Positions 1-6,725 of a stretch of 18,662 bases of DNA are shown here, piece after piece (the first letter of the stretch is position 1; the number at the start of each line of letters is the position of its first letter). The DNA is from DAOTEJ01 sp035454085 (lineage in GTDB: Bacteria > Pseudomonadota > Gammaproteobacteria > Burkholderiales > Burkholderiaceae_F). The stretch lies in assembly GCA_035454085.1 (NCBI GenBank), contig DAOTEJ010000053.1:1-18662 (forward strand). The letters run 5' to 3'. The notes under the pieces are model-generated. The model did no database searches, was not told where the DNA came from, and saw nothing but the letters and a program-made list of their open reading frames with translations. The position numbers were made by a program, and so were the translations under genes.

Positions 1-91
1 TGGCGGAGAGAGGGGGATTCGAACCCCCGATGGGCTATTAACCCATACACGCTTTCCAGGCGTGCGCCTTAAACCGCTCGGCCATCTCTCC
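1..91 (-). tRNA. tRNA-Ser (anticodon GGA)
   Basis: On the minus strand the sequence folds as a class II tRNA. The acceptor stem pairs GGAGAGA with TCTCTCC, followed by discriminator G and an encoded CCA. The anticodon arm is CACGC-CTGGAAA-GCGTG, giving anticodon GGA, which reads UCC and UCU serine codons. The long variable arm (TGGGTTAATAGCCCA) is typical of tRNA-Ser, and the T arm carries GGTTCGAATCC. The 91-nucleotide length including CCA is normal for serine tRNA. The CCA ends exactly at the left edge of the window. Confidence 0.97.
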
Positions 92-103
92 GCGAAGGGC
101 GCG

Positions 104-109
104 ATTATA
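104..109 (-). promoter_or_regulatory. -10 element of the tRNA-Ser promoter
   Basis: A perfect TATAAT (minus strand) lies 12 bases upstream of the first tRNA base and is followed by a GC-rich discriminator, as in stable RNA promoters. I see no convincing -35 hexamer 16-18 bases further upstream, so only the -10 is called. Confidence 0.6.
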
Positions 110-143
110 GGGGCAGCAATGAACCAGCCTCTTCGGCGCACCT

Positions 144-158
144 CAGGCGGCGCGCCTG
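144..158 (-). terminator. Hairpin downstream of the ABC ATPase gene, weak terminator candidate
   Basis: CAGGCG-gcg-CGCCTG is a perfect 6-bp inverted repeat with a 3-base loop, about 35 bases past the stop codon of the ATPase gene. No T-tract follows on the minus strand, so it does not meet the usual intrinsic terminator pattern. It may instead be a 3' stability hairpin or chance in GC-rich DNA. Confidence 0.25.
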
Positions 159-192
159 CCACGAATGCGTGAAGGGCGCCCGGCCTCGCGCC

Positions 193-1302
193 TCAGGCTG
201 CCTGGCGCGGCGGGAAGCTCACCACGTGGTCGGCGTCGAGGCGGATGCCGATCTGCTCGCCGATGGCGTGGTCGTGGTGGCTGGGCACCAGGGCCAGCAC
301 CTCGCGGCCGCTGGCCAGGCGCAGCGTGTAGAGAAAGTCGCCGCCCCGGAAGACCTTGCGCACCACCTCGGCCTTCATCGGGCTGGCGTCGTCGTGGACC
401 ACGTCGTCGGGGCGCAGCAGCACGTCCACGTGACACTGCTTGCCGCAGGCGCCGCAGCCCTGCTCGCAGGGCACGGGCACCTCGCCGGCCAGGTCGCCGA
501 GTTCGATGCGCACGTGGCGCGCGTTGAGCACCTGCCCGGGCAGGAACACGCCCTGGCCGATGAAGTCGGCCACGTAGCGCGTGGCCGGCTGGTGATAGAG
601 CTCGTAGGGCCGGTCCCACTGCTCGAGCACGCCGGCGCGCATCACGCCGATGCGGTCGGCCATGGCAAAGGCTTCCTGCTGGTCGTGAGTGACCAGGATG
701 GCGCTGGTGCCGCTGGCCTTGAGGATCTGCCGCACCTCGGTGCCCAGGCGCGCGCGCAGGTCCACGTCGAGGCTCGAGAAGGGCTCGTCCATCAGCAGCA
801 GGGCGGGGCGGGGCGCCAGCGCGCGGGCCAGGGCCACACGTTGCTGCTGCCCGCCCGACAGTTCGTGCGGGTAGCGCGCCGCATGGCCGGCCAGGCCCAC
901 GAGCTCGAGCATCTCGGCCACGCGTGCGCTGCGCTCGGCCTTGCCGGGTCCGCGCAGCCCGAAGGCCACGTTGTCGGCCACGGTCAGGTGCGGAAAGAGC
1001 GCGTAGTCCTGGAACACCAGGCCCACGCCCCGCTTCTCGGGCGGGGCGGTGAAGCCGGGGCCGCTCACGCTCAGCCCGTCGATCACCACTTCGCCCTCGC
1101 TCACCGGCACGAAGCCGGCGATCGCGCGCAGCAGGGTGGTCTTGCCGCAGCCCGAGCTGCCGACGATGGCGCCGATCTCGCCGCGCTCGAGCGCAAAGCT
1201 CAGGCCCTGGAGCACGGGCGTGCGCGCCCGCGGGTAGGCCACCGTGAGCTCGCGCACGGTCAGGCAGGGCAGGGTGGCGGGGCCGGGACGATCGTCGGGC
1301 AT
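193..1302 (-). CDS. fbpC: Ferric-iron-type ABC transporter ATP-binding protein (FbpC/AfuC-like)
   Basis: This 369-residue cytoplasmic ATPase would power the fused permease encoded divergently at 1457. Walker A GSSGCGKT is at residues 48-55, the Q-loop glutamine at 98, signature LSGGQQQ at 148-154, Walker B LLLMDEP at 168-174 and the switch histidine at 206. After the nucleotide-binding domain comes a TOBE-like C-terminal regulatory domain (about 240-369), the layout of the CUT1/FbpC/PotA group. Length is normal for FbpC-type proteins. Unusually, the C-terminal domain holds four cysteines at 279, 283, 286 and 290 (C-x3-C-x2-C-x3-C), which looks like a metal or iron-sulfur site. Iron as substrate is inferred from the FbpB-type partner and the Fur-like operator just upstream. 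No Shine-Dalgarno is evident, and the predicted leader is only about 8 nt. A thiamine, spermidine or other CUT1-type substrate is less likely. Confidence 0.9.
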   Translation of the reverse strand: MPDDRPGPATLPCLTVRELTVAYPRARTPVLQGLSFALERGEIGAIVGSSGCGKTTLLRAIAGFVPVSEGEVVIDGLSVSGPGFTAPPEKRGVGLVFQDYALFPHLTVADNVAFGLRGPGKAERSARVAEMLELVGLAGHAARYPHELSGGQQQRVALARALAPRPALLLMDEPFSSLDVDLRARLGTEVRQILKASGTSAILVTHDQQEAFAMADRIGVMRAGVLEQWDRPYELYHQPATRYVADFIGQGVFLPGQVLNARHVRIELGDLAGEVPVPCEQGCGACGKQCHVDVLLRPDDVVHDDASPMKAEVVRKVFRGGDFLYTLRLASGREVLALVPSHHDHAIGEQIGIRLDADHVVSFPPRQAA

Positions 1303-1316
1303 GGTTCAGCGAGTCT

Positions 1317-1345
1317 ATTACAAATGCGTATCATTCGCGTTTGAA
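1317..1345 (-). promoter_or_regulatory. Predicted promoter of the ABC ATPase gene
   Basis: On the minus strand, TTCAAA (1345-1340; 4 of 6 matches to the -35 consensus) and TGTAAT (1322-1317; 5 of 6 to the -10) are separated by exactly 17 bases. The start site would fall near 1310, leaving a leader of about 8 bases before the ATG at 1302. The Fur-like palindrome fills the spacer, so repressor binding would block polymerase directly. This is prediction from motif match only. Confidence 0.5.
1323..1341. promoter_or_regulatory. Fur box in the divergent fbpC/fbpB promoter
   Basis: The 19-base sequence AATGCGTATCATTCGCGTT is an imperfect palindrome, with 14 of 18 flanking positions symmetric around the central C. 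It differs at two positions from the GC-richer Fur operator form AATGCGAATCATTCGCATT that I recall from iron genes of GC-rich proteobacteria. It lies between the divergent ATPase and permease starts and overlaps predicted promoters on both strands, including a TATCAT -10 candidate at 1329-1334 on the plus strand. Iron-dependent repression of both genes is inferred. Confidence 0.72.
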
Positions 1346-1456
1346 TCCATCCCCTTGCCGCGTCATCGGCGTCCGGTTCGTGTCCTTCTTTTGCTCACCC
1401 TGCTGCAGCGCCAGTGCGCGCCCGGTTTGTTCGGGCAGCACCTGGCCCGCCACGCC

Positions 1457-3151
1457 ATGAGCGCCGCCACCCCGGCCGCCTCCCGCTCGCTGCGCGCGCC
1501 CGGCGAGCAACTCGGCGTGCCGGTGGCCATCGCGCTGCTGGCGGGGCTTGCCGTCGGCCTGCCGGTGGCGGGCGTGTTCGCGAGCTTCTTCGGTGGCGAG
1601 GCCACGGCCGACACGCTGCGCCATCTGGCCGCCACGGTCATCCCGCGCGCCGCGCTCGAGTCCGCGTTGCTCAGCCTCATGGTGGTGTGCGGCGTGGTGG
1701 TGCTCGGCGCGCCCGCCGCCTGGCTGGTGGCCGCGCACGAGTTCCCCGGGCGGCGCCTCTTCGAGTGGGCGCTGCTGCTGCCGCTGGCCATGCCCGCCTA
1801 CATCGTGGCCTACGCCTACACCGACTTCCTGCAGTACGCGGGGCCGCTGCAGAGCGCGCTGCGCGAGTCCTTCCAGTGGGGGCGGGGCGACTACTGGTTC
1901 CCCGAGGTCCGCTCGCTGCCGGGCGCGGCCTGCGTGTTCGCGGCGGTGCTCTACCCCTACGTCTACCTGCTCGCGCGCACCGCCTTCCTGACGCGCACGG
2001 CGGCCATGGCCGACGCCGCGCGCGCGCTGGGCCTGAGTGCCTTTCAAGCCTGGTGGCGCGTCAGCCTGCCGCTGGCGCGGCCGGCGATCGTCGCGGGTGC
2101 CTTGCTCGCCCTCATGGAGACGCTGGCCGACTACGGTGCCGCGCAGTACTTCGGCTTGCAGACCTTCACCACCTCGATCTACCGCGCGTGGTTCTCGCTG
2201 GGCGATCGCGCGGCCGCCAGCCAGCTGGCCGCCGTGCTGCTGGTGGTGGTGCTGTTCATCGTGTGGGCCGAGGCGCGCGCGCGCGGCCGTTCGCGCTTTT
2301 TCACGCCCACCACCAGCCAGCGCCCGGCACCGCGCACGGCGCTGTCGGGCGCGCGGGCGGGCCTGGCCGTGCTGGCCTGCACCCTGCCCGTGGTGGCGGG
2401 CTTCGTCGCGCCGGTGATCCTGCTCGTGCGCCTGCTGGTGCCGGCGTGGGGCGTGGTGCCGTGGGAGCGCTATGTCGCGTGGCTCGCGAACACCGTCTTC
2501 ATCGCCCTGGTCGCGGCGATCGTCGCCCTGGTGGCCGTGCTGCTGCTGGCCTACTCGGCGCGCTCGGTGACGCGCGGCCTGCCCAAGGTCCTGGTGCAGG
2601 CCGCGGTGCGCGTCATGAGTCTGGGCTACGCCGTGCCGGGCGCGGTGATCGCGGTGGGCATCCTGATTCCGCTCGCGGCGCTCGACCGCAGCCTCGACGG
2701 CTGGGCGCGCAGCCTGATCGGCGTGGGCACCGGGCTGCTGCTCACCGGCAGCGTGTTCGCGCTGCTCTACGGCTACCTGGTGCGCTACTTCGCGGTGGCG
2801 CATCAGAGCGTGGATGCGGGGCTCGCGCGCATCACGCCGGCGATGGACGCCAGCAGCCGCTCGCTGGGTGCCGGCCCCTGGGAGACCTTCCGCCGCGTGC
2901 ATCTGCCCATCCTCGCCCCCTCGGCGCTGGCCGCGGGGCTGCTGGTGTTCGTCGACGTGATGAAGGAGCTGCCCGCCACCCTGGTGCTGCGGCCCTTCAA
3001 CTTCGACACGCTGGCGGTCGTGGCCTACCAGTTTGCCGCCGACGAGCGCCTGGGCGAGGCGGCCGCGCCCTCGCTCGCCATCGTGGCGGCGGGCGTGCTG
3101 CCGGTGATCCTGCTGTCGCGGGCGATCGCGCGCGCCTCCGGGCCGCAATAG
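1457..3151 (+). CDS. fbpB: Ferric-iron-type ABC transporter permease, fused two-domain (FbpB-like)
   Basis: This 564-residue inner-membrane permease has two tandem binding-protein-dependent transport domains and about 12 predicted membrane segments, the FbpB/SfuB architecture at its usual length. Two EAA-type loops that contact the ATPase are visible. The first is around residues 184-209 (AADARALG-type, ending in LPLARPAIVAG). The second is around 463-490 (DASSRSLGAGPWETFRRV, followed by LPILAPS). A polar linker near 272-300 separates the halves. The ATG at 1457 was chosen because the protein then starts just before the first membrane helix. The open frame runs further upstream, but that part crosses the Fur-like operator and the divergent gene. 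No clear Shine-Dalgarno is seen. Its ATPase partner is encoded divergently at 1302. No periplasmic binding protein gene is adjacent, so the system must recruit one encoded elsewhere. Confidence 0.9.
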   Translation: MSAATPAASRSLRAPGEQLGVPVAIALLAGLAVGLPVAGVFASFFGGEATADTLRHLAATVIPRAALESALLSLMVVCGVVVLGAPAAWLVAAHEFPGRRLFEWALLLPLAMPAYIVAYAYTDFLQYAGPLQSALRESFQWGRGDYWFPEVRSLPGAACVFAAVLYPYVYLLARTAFLTRTAAMADAARALGLSAFQAWWRVSLPLARPAIVAGALLALMETLADYGAAQYFGLQTFTTSIYRAWFSLGDRAAASQLAAVLLVVVLFIVWAEARARGRSRFFTPTTSQRPAPRTALSGARAGLAVLACTLPVVAGFVAPVILLVRLLVPAWGVVPWERYVAWLANTVFIALVAAIVALVAVLLLAYSARSVTRGLPKVLVQAAVRVMSLGYAVPGAVIAVGILIPLAALDRSLDGWARSLIGVGTGLLLTGSVFALLYGYLVRYFAVAHQSVDAGLARITPAMDASSRSLGAGPWETFRRVHLPILAPSALAAGLLVFVDVMKELPATLVLRPFNFDTLAVVAYQFAADERLGEAAAPSLAIVAAGVLPVILLSRAIARASGPQ

Positions 3152-3209
3152 GAGCGGCGCGTTTCGCTACGCTTGGCCCTTGCGCACTTCCTTTCGCGAG
3201 CGACAAACC

Positions 3210-3905
3210 ATGGCCTACGTCTTCGCGCCCCCGCCCCAGGCGGTGGTGCCGGTGTTCAACAGCGACGACCTCTTCCCCGTGCACCGCGTCTACTGCGTGG
3301 GGCGCAACTACGAGGAGCACGCGCGCGAGATGGGCGCGAGCGGACGCGAGGCGCCGTTCTTCTTCTCCAAGCCCGCCGACGCGGTGGTCCCCGCGCCCGA
3401 GGGCAAGGTGCTCACACTGCCGTTCCCCTCGGCCACCGAGTCCTTGCACCACGAGATCGAACTGGTGGTGGCGCTCGGCGGTGGCGGGCGCGACATTGCC
3501 GCCGCCGAGGCCCCGGCGCTGATCTGGGGCTACACCGTGGGCCTGGACCTCACGCGCCGCGATCTGCAGGCCGAGGCCAAGAAGCAGGGCCGCCCGTGGG
3601 ACACGGCCAAGGGCTTCGACCAGTCGGCGCCGGTGGGCCCCATCCGGCCGGTGGGCCGCATCGGCCACCAGAATTCGGGCGAGATCTGGCTCGCGGTCAA
3701 CGGCGAGCGCCGCCAGAGTGGCGACGTGGCGCAGATGATCTGGAACGTGGCCGAGATCATCGAGCACCTGTCGCGCTACTACGAGCTGCGCGCCGGCGAC
3801 CTGATCTTCACCGGCACGCCGGCGGGCGTGGGCCCGGTGCGGCGCGGCGACGAGATCGAGGCGGCGGCGGCCGGCGCGGGCACCCTGCGCGTGCGCTTCG
3901 TCTGA
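3210..3905 (+). CDS. FAH-family hydrolase, probably fumarylpyruvate hydrolase
   Basis: This 231-residue cytoplasmic protein belongs to the fumarylacetoacetate hydrolase family, which cleaves C-C bonds in beta-diketo acids with a divalent metal. Family motifs visible are CVGRNYEEHAREM (29-41), HHEIELVVALG (80-90, with likely metal ligands Glu82 and Glu84), GLDLTRRDLQ (111-120, likely ligand Asp113), KGFDQSAPVGP (134-144) and TGTPAGVGPV (201-210). The short single-domain form matches fumarylpyruvate hydrolases of gentisate pathways (NagK type) rather than the roughly 420-residue fumarylacetoacetases. The downstream isomerase at 6726 would supply fumarylpyruvate. Start ATG 3210 was preferred over an upstream in-frame ATG at 3180 because family similarity begins soon after it; no strong Shine-Dalgarno supports either. 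It is the first gene of a tightly spaced run. Other FAH-fold enzymes (for example acylpyruvase) remain possible. Confidence 0.87.
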   Translation: MAYVFAPPPQAVVPVFNSDDLFPVHRVYCVGRNYEEHAREMGASGREAPFFFSKPADAVVPAPEGKVLTLPFPSATESLHHEIELVVALGGGGRDIAAAEAPALIWGYTVGLDLTRRDLQAEAKKQGRPWDTAKGFDQSAPVGPIRPVGRIGHQNSGEIWLAVNGERRQSGDVAQMIWNVAEIIEHLSRYYELRAGDLIFTGTPAGVGPVRRGDEIEAAAAGAGTLRVRFV

Positions 3906-3912
3906 GGTCGCC

Positions 3913-4899
3913 ATGACGCTGCTGAAGTTTCTGCGCGCCGGCGCGATCGGCGCACTGGCCGCGCTGCCCGCCCTGGCACTGGCGCAGATCGCCACCGCGC
4001 CCGTCACGCTCAAGGTGCACCACTTTCTGCCGGCGAGCTCGACCACCCACGCCAAGCTGCTCGTGCCCTGGTGCGCGAAGCTCGAGTCCGAGTCGGCCGG
4101 CCGGCTCAAGTGCCAGATCTATCCGGCCATGCAACTCGGCGGCACGCCGGCCCAGCTCTACGACCAGGCGCGCGACGGCGTGGCCGACGTGGTGTGGACG
4201 CTGCCGGGCTACACCGCGGGGCGCTTTCCGGTGATGGAAGTCTTCGAGCTGCCCTTCATGGTGCGCGACGCGGAGTCGAGCTCCAAGGCAGCCTGGGAGT
4301 TCTGGAGCCGCAACGGCCAGCCCGACTTCAAGGACGTGGTGCCGCTCGCCATCCACATGCACGAGCCGGGGCAACTGCACCTGCGCGACAAGCCGGTGGT
4401 GCAGCTCGCCGACTTCAAGGGNNNNNNNNNNNNNNNNNNNNNNNNNNNNNNNNNNNNNNNNNNNNNNNNNNNNNNNNNNNNNNNNNNNNNNNNNNNNNNN
4501 NNNNNNNNNNNNNNNNNNNNNATGGCCATGAACCGCAAGACCTACGACAGCCTGCCGCCCGATCTGCGCGCGATCGTCGACCGCAATTCAGGGCTCGCAC
4601 TGTCGGCCGCGGCCGGTCGACTGTGGGACGAGGCGCGCGGGCCGTCGCGCCAGGCGGCACTCGCGCGCGGCAACCAGATCACCGTGCTCACGCCCGAGCA
4701 GACCGCGGCCTGGGCGCGCGCCGCGCAGCCGGTCGCCGAGGAGTGGGTGGCCGAGATGAACAAGCGCGGACTCGATGGTGCGGCGCTGCTCAACGACGCC
4801 CGTGCGGCGCTCGCGCGCAACGCGCCGTCGGCGCCTGCCCAGCCCGCGGCCGCGAAGCCCGCCGCGGCGGTGGCGCCGCCGGCTTCCAAGGCGAAGTGA
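3913..4899 (+). CDS. dctP: TRAP transporter substrate-binding protein DctP (interrupted by assembly gap)
   Basis: This periplasmic solute-binding protein of a tripartite ATP-independent transporter captures a carboxylate and delivers it to DctQM. The N-terminus is a signal peptide (MTLLKFLRAGAIGALAALP...) with likely cleavage after ALALA near residue 25. DctP-family features follow: KVHHFLPASSTTH, the PAMQLGG segment, and the FELPFMVRDAES region. Bases 4422-4521 are Ns, so the middle of the ligand domain, including the usual binding arginine, cannot be read. After the gap, MAMNRKTYDSLPPDLRAIVD is typical of the C-terminal half. The protein ends in a Pro/Ala-rich tail of about 25 residues that is unusual for the family. 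A GAGG Shine-Dalgarno overlaps the upstream stop codon. The frame agrees across the Ns, but that has little weight if the gap size is a placeholder. Confidence 0.88.
   Translation: MTLLKFLRAGAIGALAALPALALAQIATAPVTLKVHHFLPASSTTHAKLLVPWCAKLESESAGRLKCQIYPAMQLGGTPAQLYDQARDGVADVVWTLPGYTAGRFPVMEVFELPFMVRDAESSSKAAWEFWSRNGQPDFKDVVPLAIHMHEPGQLHLRDKPVVQLADFKXXXXXXXXXXXXXXXXXXXXXXXXXXXXXXXXXXMAMNRKTYDSLPPDLRAIVDRNSGLALSAAAGRLWDEARGPSRQAALARGNQITVLTPEQTAAWARAAQPVAEEWVAEMNKRGLDGAALLNDARAALARNAPSAPAQPAAAKPAAAVAPPASKAK
4422..4521. other. Assembly gap of 100 Ns inside dctP
   Basis: Exactly 100 undetermined bases is the usual placeholder for a scaffold gap of unknown length. The visible parts of DctP total about 295 residues, of which about 25 are an atypical tail. 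Compared with the usual 330-340 residues, roughly 65-75 residues (about 200 bases) should be missing, more than the 100 Ns allow. Coordinates to the right of the gap may therefore be offset from the true chromosome. Confidence 0.97.
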
Positions 4900-4906
4900 G
4901 CGTGGC

Positions 4907-5413
4907 GTGAACGCGCTGCGCGTTCTGGCGCGCGTCCTGGCGCTGGCGGGCGGCGCGCTGTTTGCCGGCGTGGCCGTGCTCACCACCGTGTCCATCCTCG
5001 GGCGCTGGCTCGCGGCGCGACCGGTGACCGGCGACGTGGAGCTGGTGCAACTGGCCATGGCGGCGGGCATCGCGCTGTGCCTGCCCTGGTGCCAGCTCGC
5101 GGCCTCGCAGCTGGTGGTGGACGTGTTCACCGCGCGCGCTCCCGAGGCCCTGCGCCGCGGGCTGGATCGCGCCGGCCGCGTCGCGGCGGCCCTGGTCTTC
5201 GCGCTGCTCGCGTGGCGCGTGGCGGCGGCCTGGCAGGATCAGATCGCCAGTGGCGAGTCCAGCATCCTGCTCGGCCTGCCCTTGTGGTGGACCAGCGCGG
5301 CCATGCTGCCGGGCCTGGCGCTGGCGAGCGTGATCGCCGCGGTGCAGGCCTGGCAGGGTGAGGCGGGCGAGCCGCCGCAGGCGCCTGGCGTGCCCGCACC
5401 CGAGGCGCCGTGA
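4907..5413 (+). CDS. dctQ: TRAP transporter small membrane subunit DctQ
   Basis: This 168-residue inner-membrane protein has four predicted hydrophobic segments (about 8-33, 45-65, 89-110 and 127-148). They match the size and layout of DctQ, the small subunit that links DctP to the DctM channel. The segment GDVELVQLAMAAGIALCLPW (42-61) is characteristic of the family, which typically carries a helix ending in a short polar motif followed by a valine-rich stretch. The start is GTG at 4907, seven bases after the dctP stop; the open frame continues upstream inside dctP but is not needed. The stop overlaps the dctM start (GTGA), implying translational coupling. The C-terminus is a short Pro/Ala/Glu-rich tail. 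Subunit identity rests on position and topology as well as sequence, as this family is poorly conserved. Confidence 0.88.
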   Translation: MNALRVLARVLALAGGALFAGVAVLTTVSILGRWLAARPVTGDVELVQLAMAAGIALCLPWCQLAASQLVVDVFTARAPEALRRGLDRAGRVAAALVFALLAWRVAAAWQDQIASGESSILLGLPLWWTSAAMLPGLALASVIAAVQAWQGEAGEPPQAPGVPAPEAP

Positions 5414-6723
5414 CCGTCGCCTTGCTGCTCTTCGCGGCCATGCTCGTGCTCATGGCGCTGCGCGTGCCGGTGTGGCTGGCGATGGCGCTGCCGGGCCTGG
5501 CGGGTGTGGCCTGGCTCGCCAGCCCCGAGGCGCTGCTCGCGCAGCTCAAGGGCCTGACGCTGGCGCGCTTCACGCTCTACGACCTGTCGGTGATCCCGCT
5601 CTTTCTGCTGATGGGCAACCTGGCCACGCAGGGTGGTCTGTCGGCGGCGCTGTTTCGCGCGGCGGCGGGCTGGGTGGGCCACTGGCGCGGCGGCTTGGCG
5701 CAGGCCGCGGTGATCTCTTGCGCTGCCTTTGGCGCGATCTGCGGCTCCTCGGTGGCCACCGCCGCCACCGTCGGCCGCGTCGCCCTGCCCGAGATGCGCC
5801 GCTACGGCTACGAGGCGAGCTTCGCCACCGCCACGCTGGCCGCGGGCGGCACGCTGGGGATCCTGATCCCGCCCTCGGTGGTGCTGGTGATCTACGCGCT
5901 GGTGACCGAGCAGAACATCGCGCGGCTGTTCGCCGCCGCCTTCGTGCCCGGCCTGCTCGCGGCTGCGCTGTACTGTGGCGCCGTGGCGCTTGCCGTGCGG
6001 CTGCGCCCCGAGCTGGGACCGCCCGAGCCGAGCGTGCCCTGGGCCGTGCGCTGGCGGCTGCTCGCGCGGGTGTGGCCGGTGGCGGCGATCTTCGCGCTGG
6101 TGCTGGGGGGCATCTACGGCGGGGTGTTCACCGCCACCGAGGGCGCGGCGGTGGGCACGCTGGCCACCGCCCTGGTCGGCGCCTTGCGCGGAGCGCTCAC
6201 GCGCGCGGGGCTGGCGCAGGCGCTGGTGGCCACGGCCGAGACCACGGGGCTCGTGTTCCTGATCTTCCTGGGCGCGGACATCCTCAACGTGGCGCTGGCC
6301 CTGTCGCAGATGCCGGCGCAACTCGCCGCTTGGGTGGGCGCGCTCGACGCGCCCCCGCTGCTGGTGCTGGTGGCGCTGCTGCTCTTCTACGTGCTGCTCG
6401 GCGGCGTGATGGACGAGATCGCCATGCTGCTGCTCACGCTGCCGGTGGTCTTCCCGGCGATCATGCAGCTCGACCTGTGGGGGCTCGCCCCCGAGGCCAA
6501 GGCGATCTGGTTCGGGATCCTGCTGCTCACGGTGGTGAACATCGGCCTGGTGGCGCCGCCGGTGGGCCTGAACGTGTGGGTGGTGTCGACCCTGGCTCCC
6601 GACGTACCGATGCGCCGCACCTATGCCCGCGCGACCATCTTCCTGGCCGCCGACGCATTGCGCCTGGCGCTGCTGCTGGCCTTCCCGATCCTGTCGCTGT
6701 GGCTCGTGCAGAGGATGACCTGA
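5410..6723 (+). CDS. dctM: TRAP transporter large permease DctM
   Basis: This 437-residue inner-membrane protein is the channel-forming, sodium-coupled subunit of the TRAP transporter. Length and about 12 membrane segments fit DctM. Family motifs include IPLFLLMGNLATQGG (62-76), FGAICGSSVATAATVG (107-122), GGTLGILIPPSVVLVIYA (146-163) and the C-terminal APPVGLNVWVVS segment. The GTG start overlaps the dctQ stop by four bases, so the two are almost certainly co-translated. Two bases separate its stop from the isomerase start at 6726, tying the transporter to ring-cleavage metabolism. The substrate cannot be read from the sequence. By context it is an aromatic acid or one of its carboxylate breakdown products. 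Confidence 0.94.
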   Translation: MTVALLLFAAMLVLMALRVPVWLAMALPGLAGVAWLASPEALLAQLKGLTLARFTLYDLSVIPLFLLMGNLATQGGLSAALFRAAAGWVGHWRGGLAQAAVISCAAFGAICGSSVATAATVGRVALPEMRRYGYEASFATATLAAGGTLGILIPPSVVLVIYALVTEQNIARLFAAAFVPGLLAAALYCGAVALAVRLRPELGPPEPSVPWAVRWRLLARVWPVAAIFALVLGGIYGGVFTATEGAAVGTLATALVGALRGALTRAGLAQALVATAETTGLVFLIFLGADILNVALALSQMPAQLAAWVGALDAPPLLVLVALLLFYVLLGGVMDEIAMLLLTLPVVFPAIMQLDLWGLAPEAKAIWFGILLLTVVNIGLVAPPVGLNVWVVSTLAPDVPMRRTYARATIFLAADALRLALLLAFPILSLWLVQRMT

Positions 6724-6725
6724 GC

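Noticed and set aside
1..192. Possible tRNA-associated integration site at the tRNA-Ser gene
   Set aside because: No integrase gene, no repeat of the tRNA 3' end elsewhere in the window and no composition shift in the adjacent genes. The side beyond the tRNA 3' end is outside the window.
1244..1456. Upstream extension of the permease reading frame by 71 codons
   Set aside because: The extension crosses the divergent ATPase start and the Fur-like operator and has no transporter-like sequence. The protein makes sense from ATG 1457.
1331..3148. 605-codon open frame antisense to the permease
   Set aside because: The translation is almost entirely Arg, His, Gln, Gly and Ala with no recognisable motif. 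This is the usual shadow of a GC-rich gene, opposite a clear FbpB-like permease.
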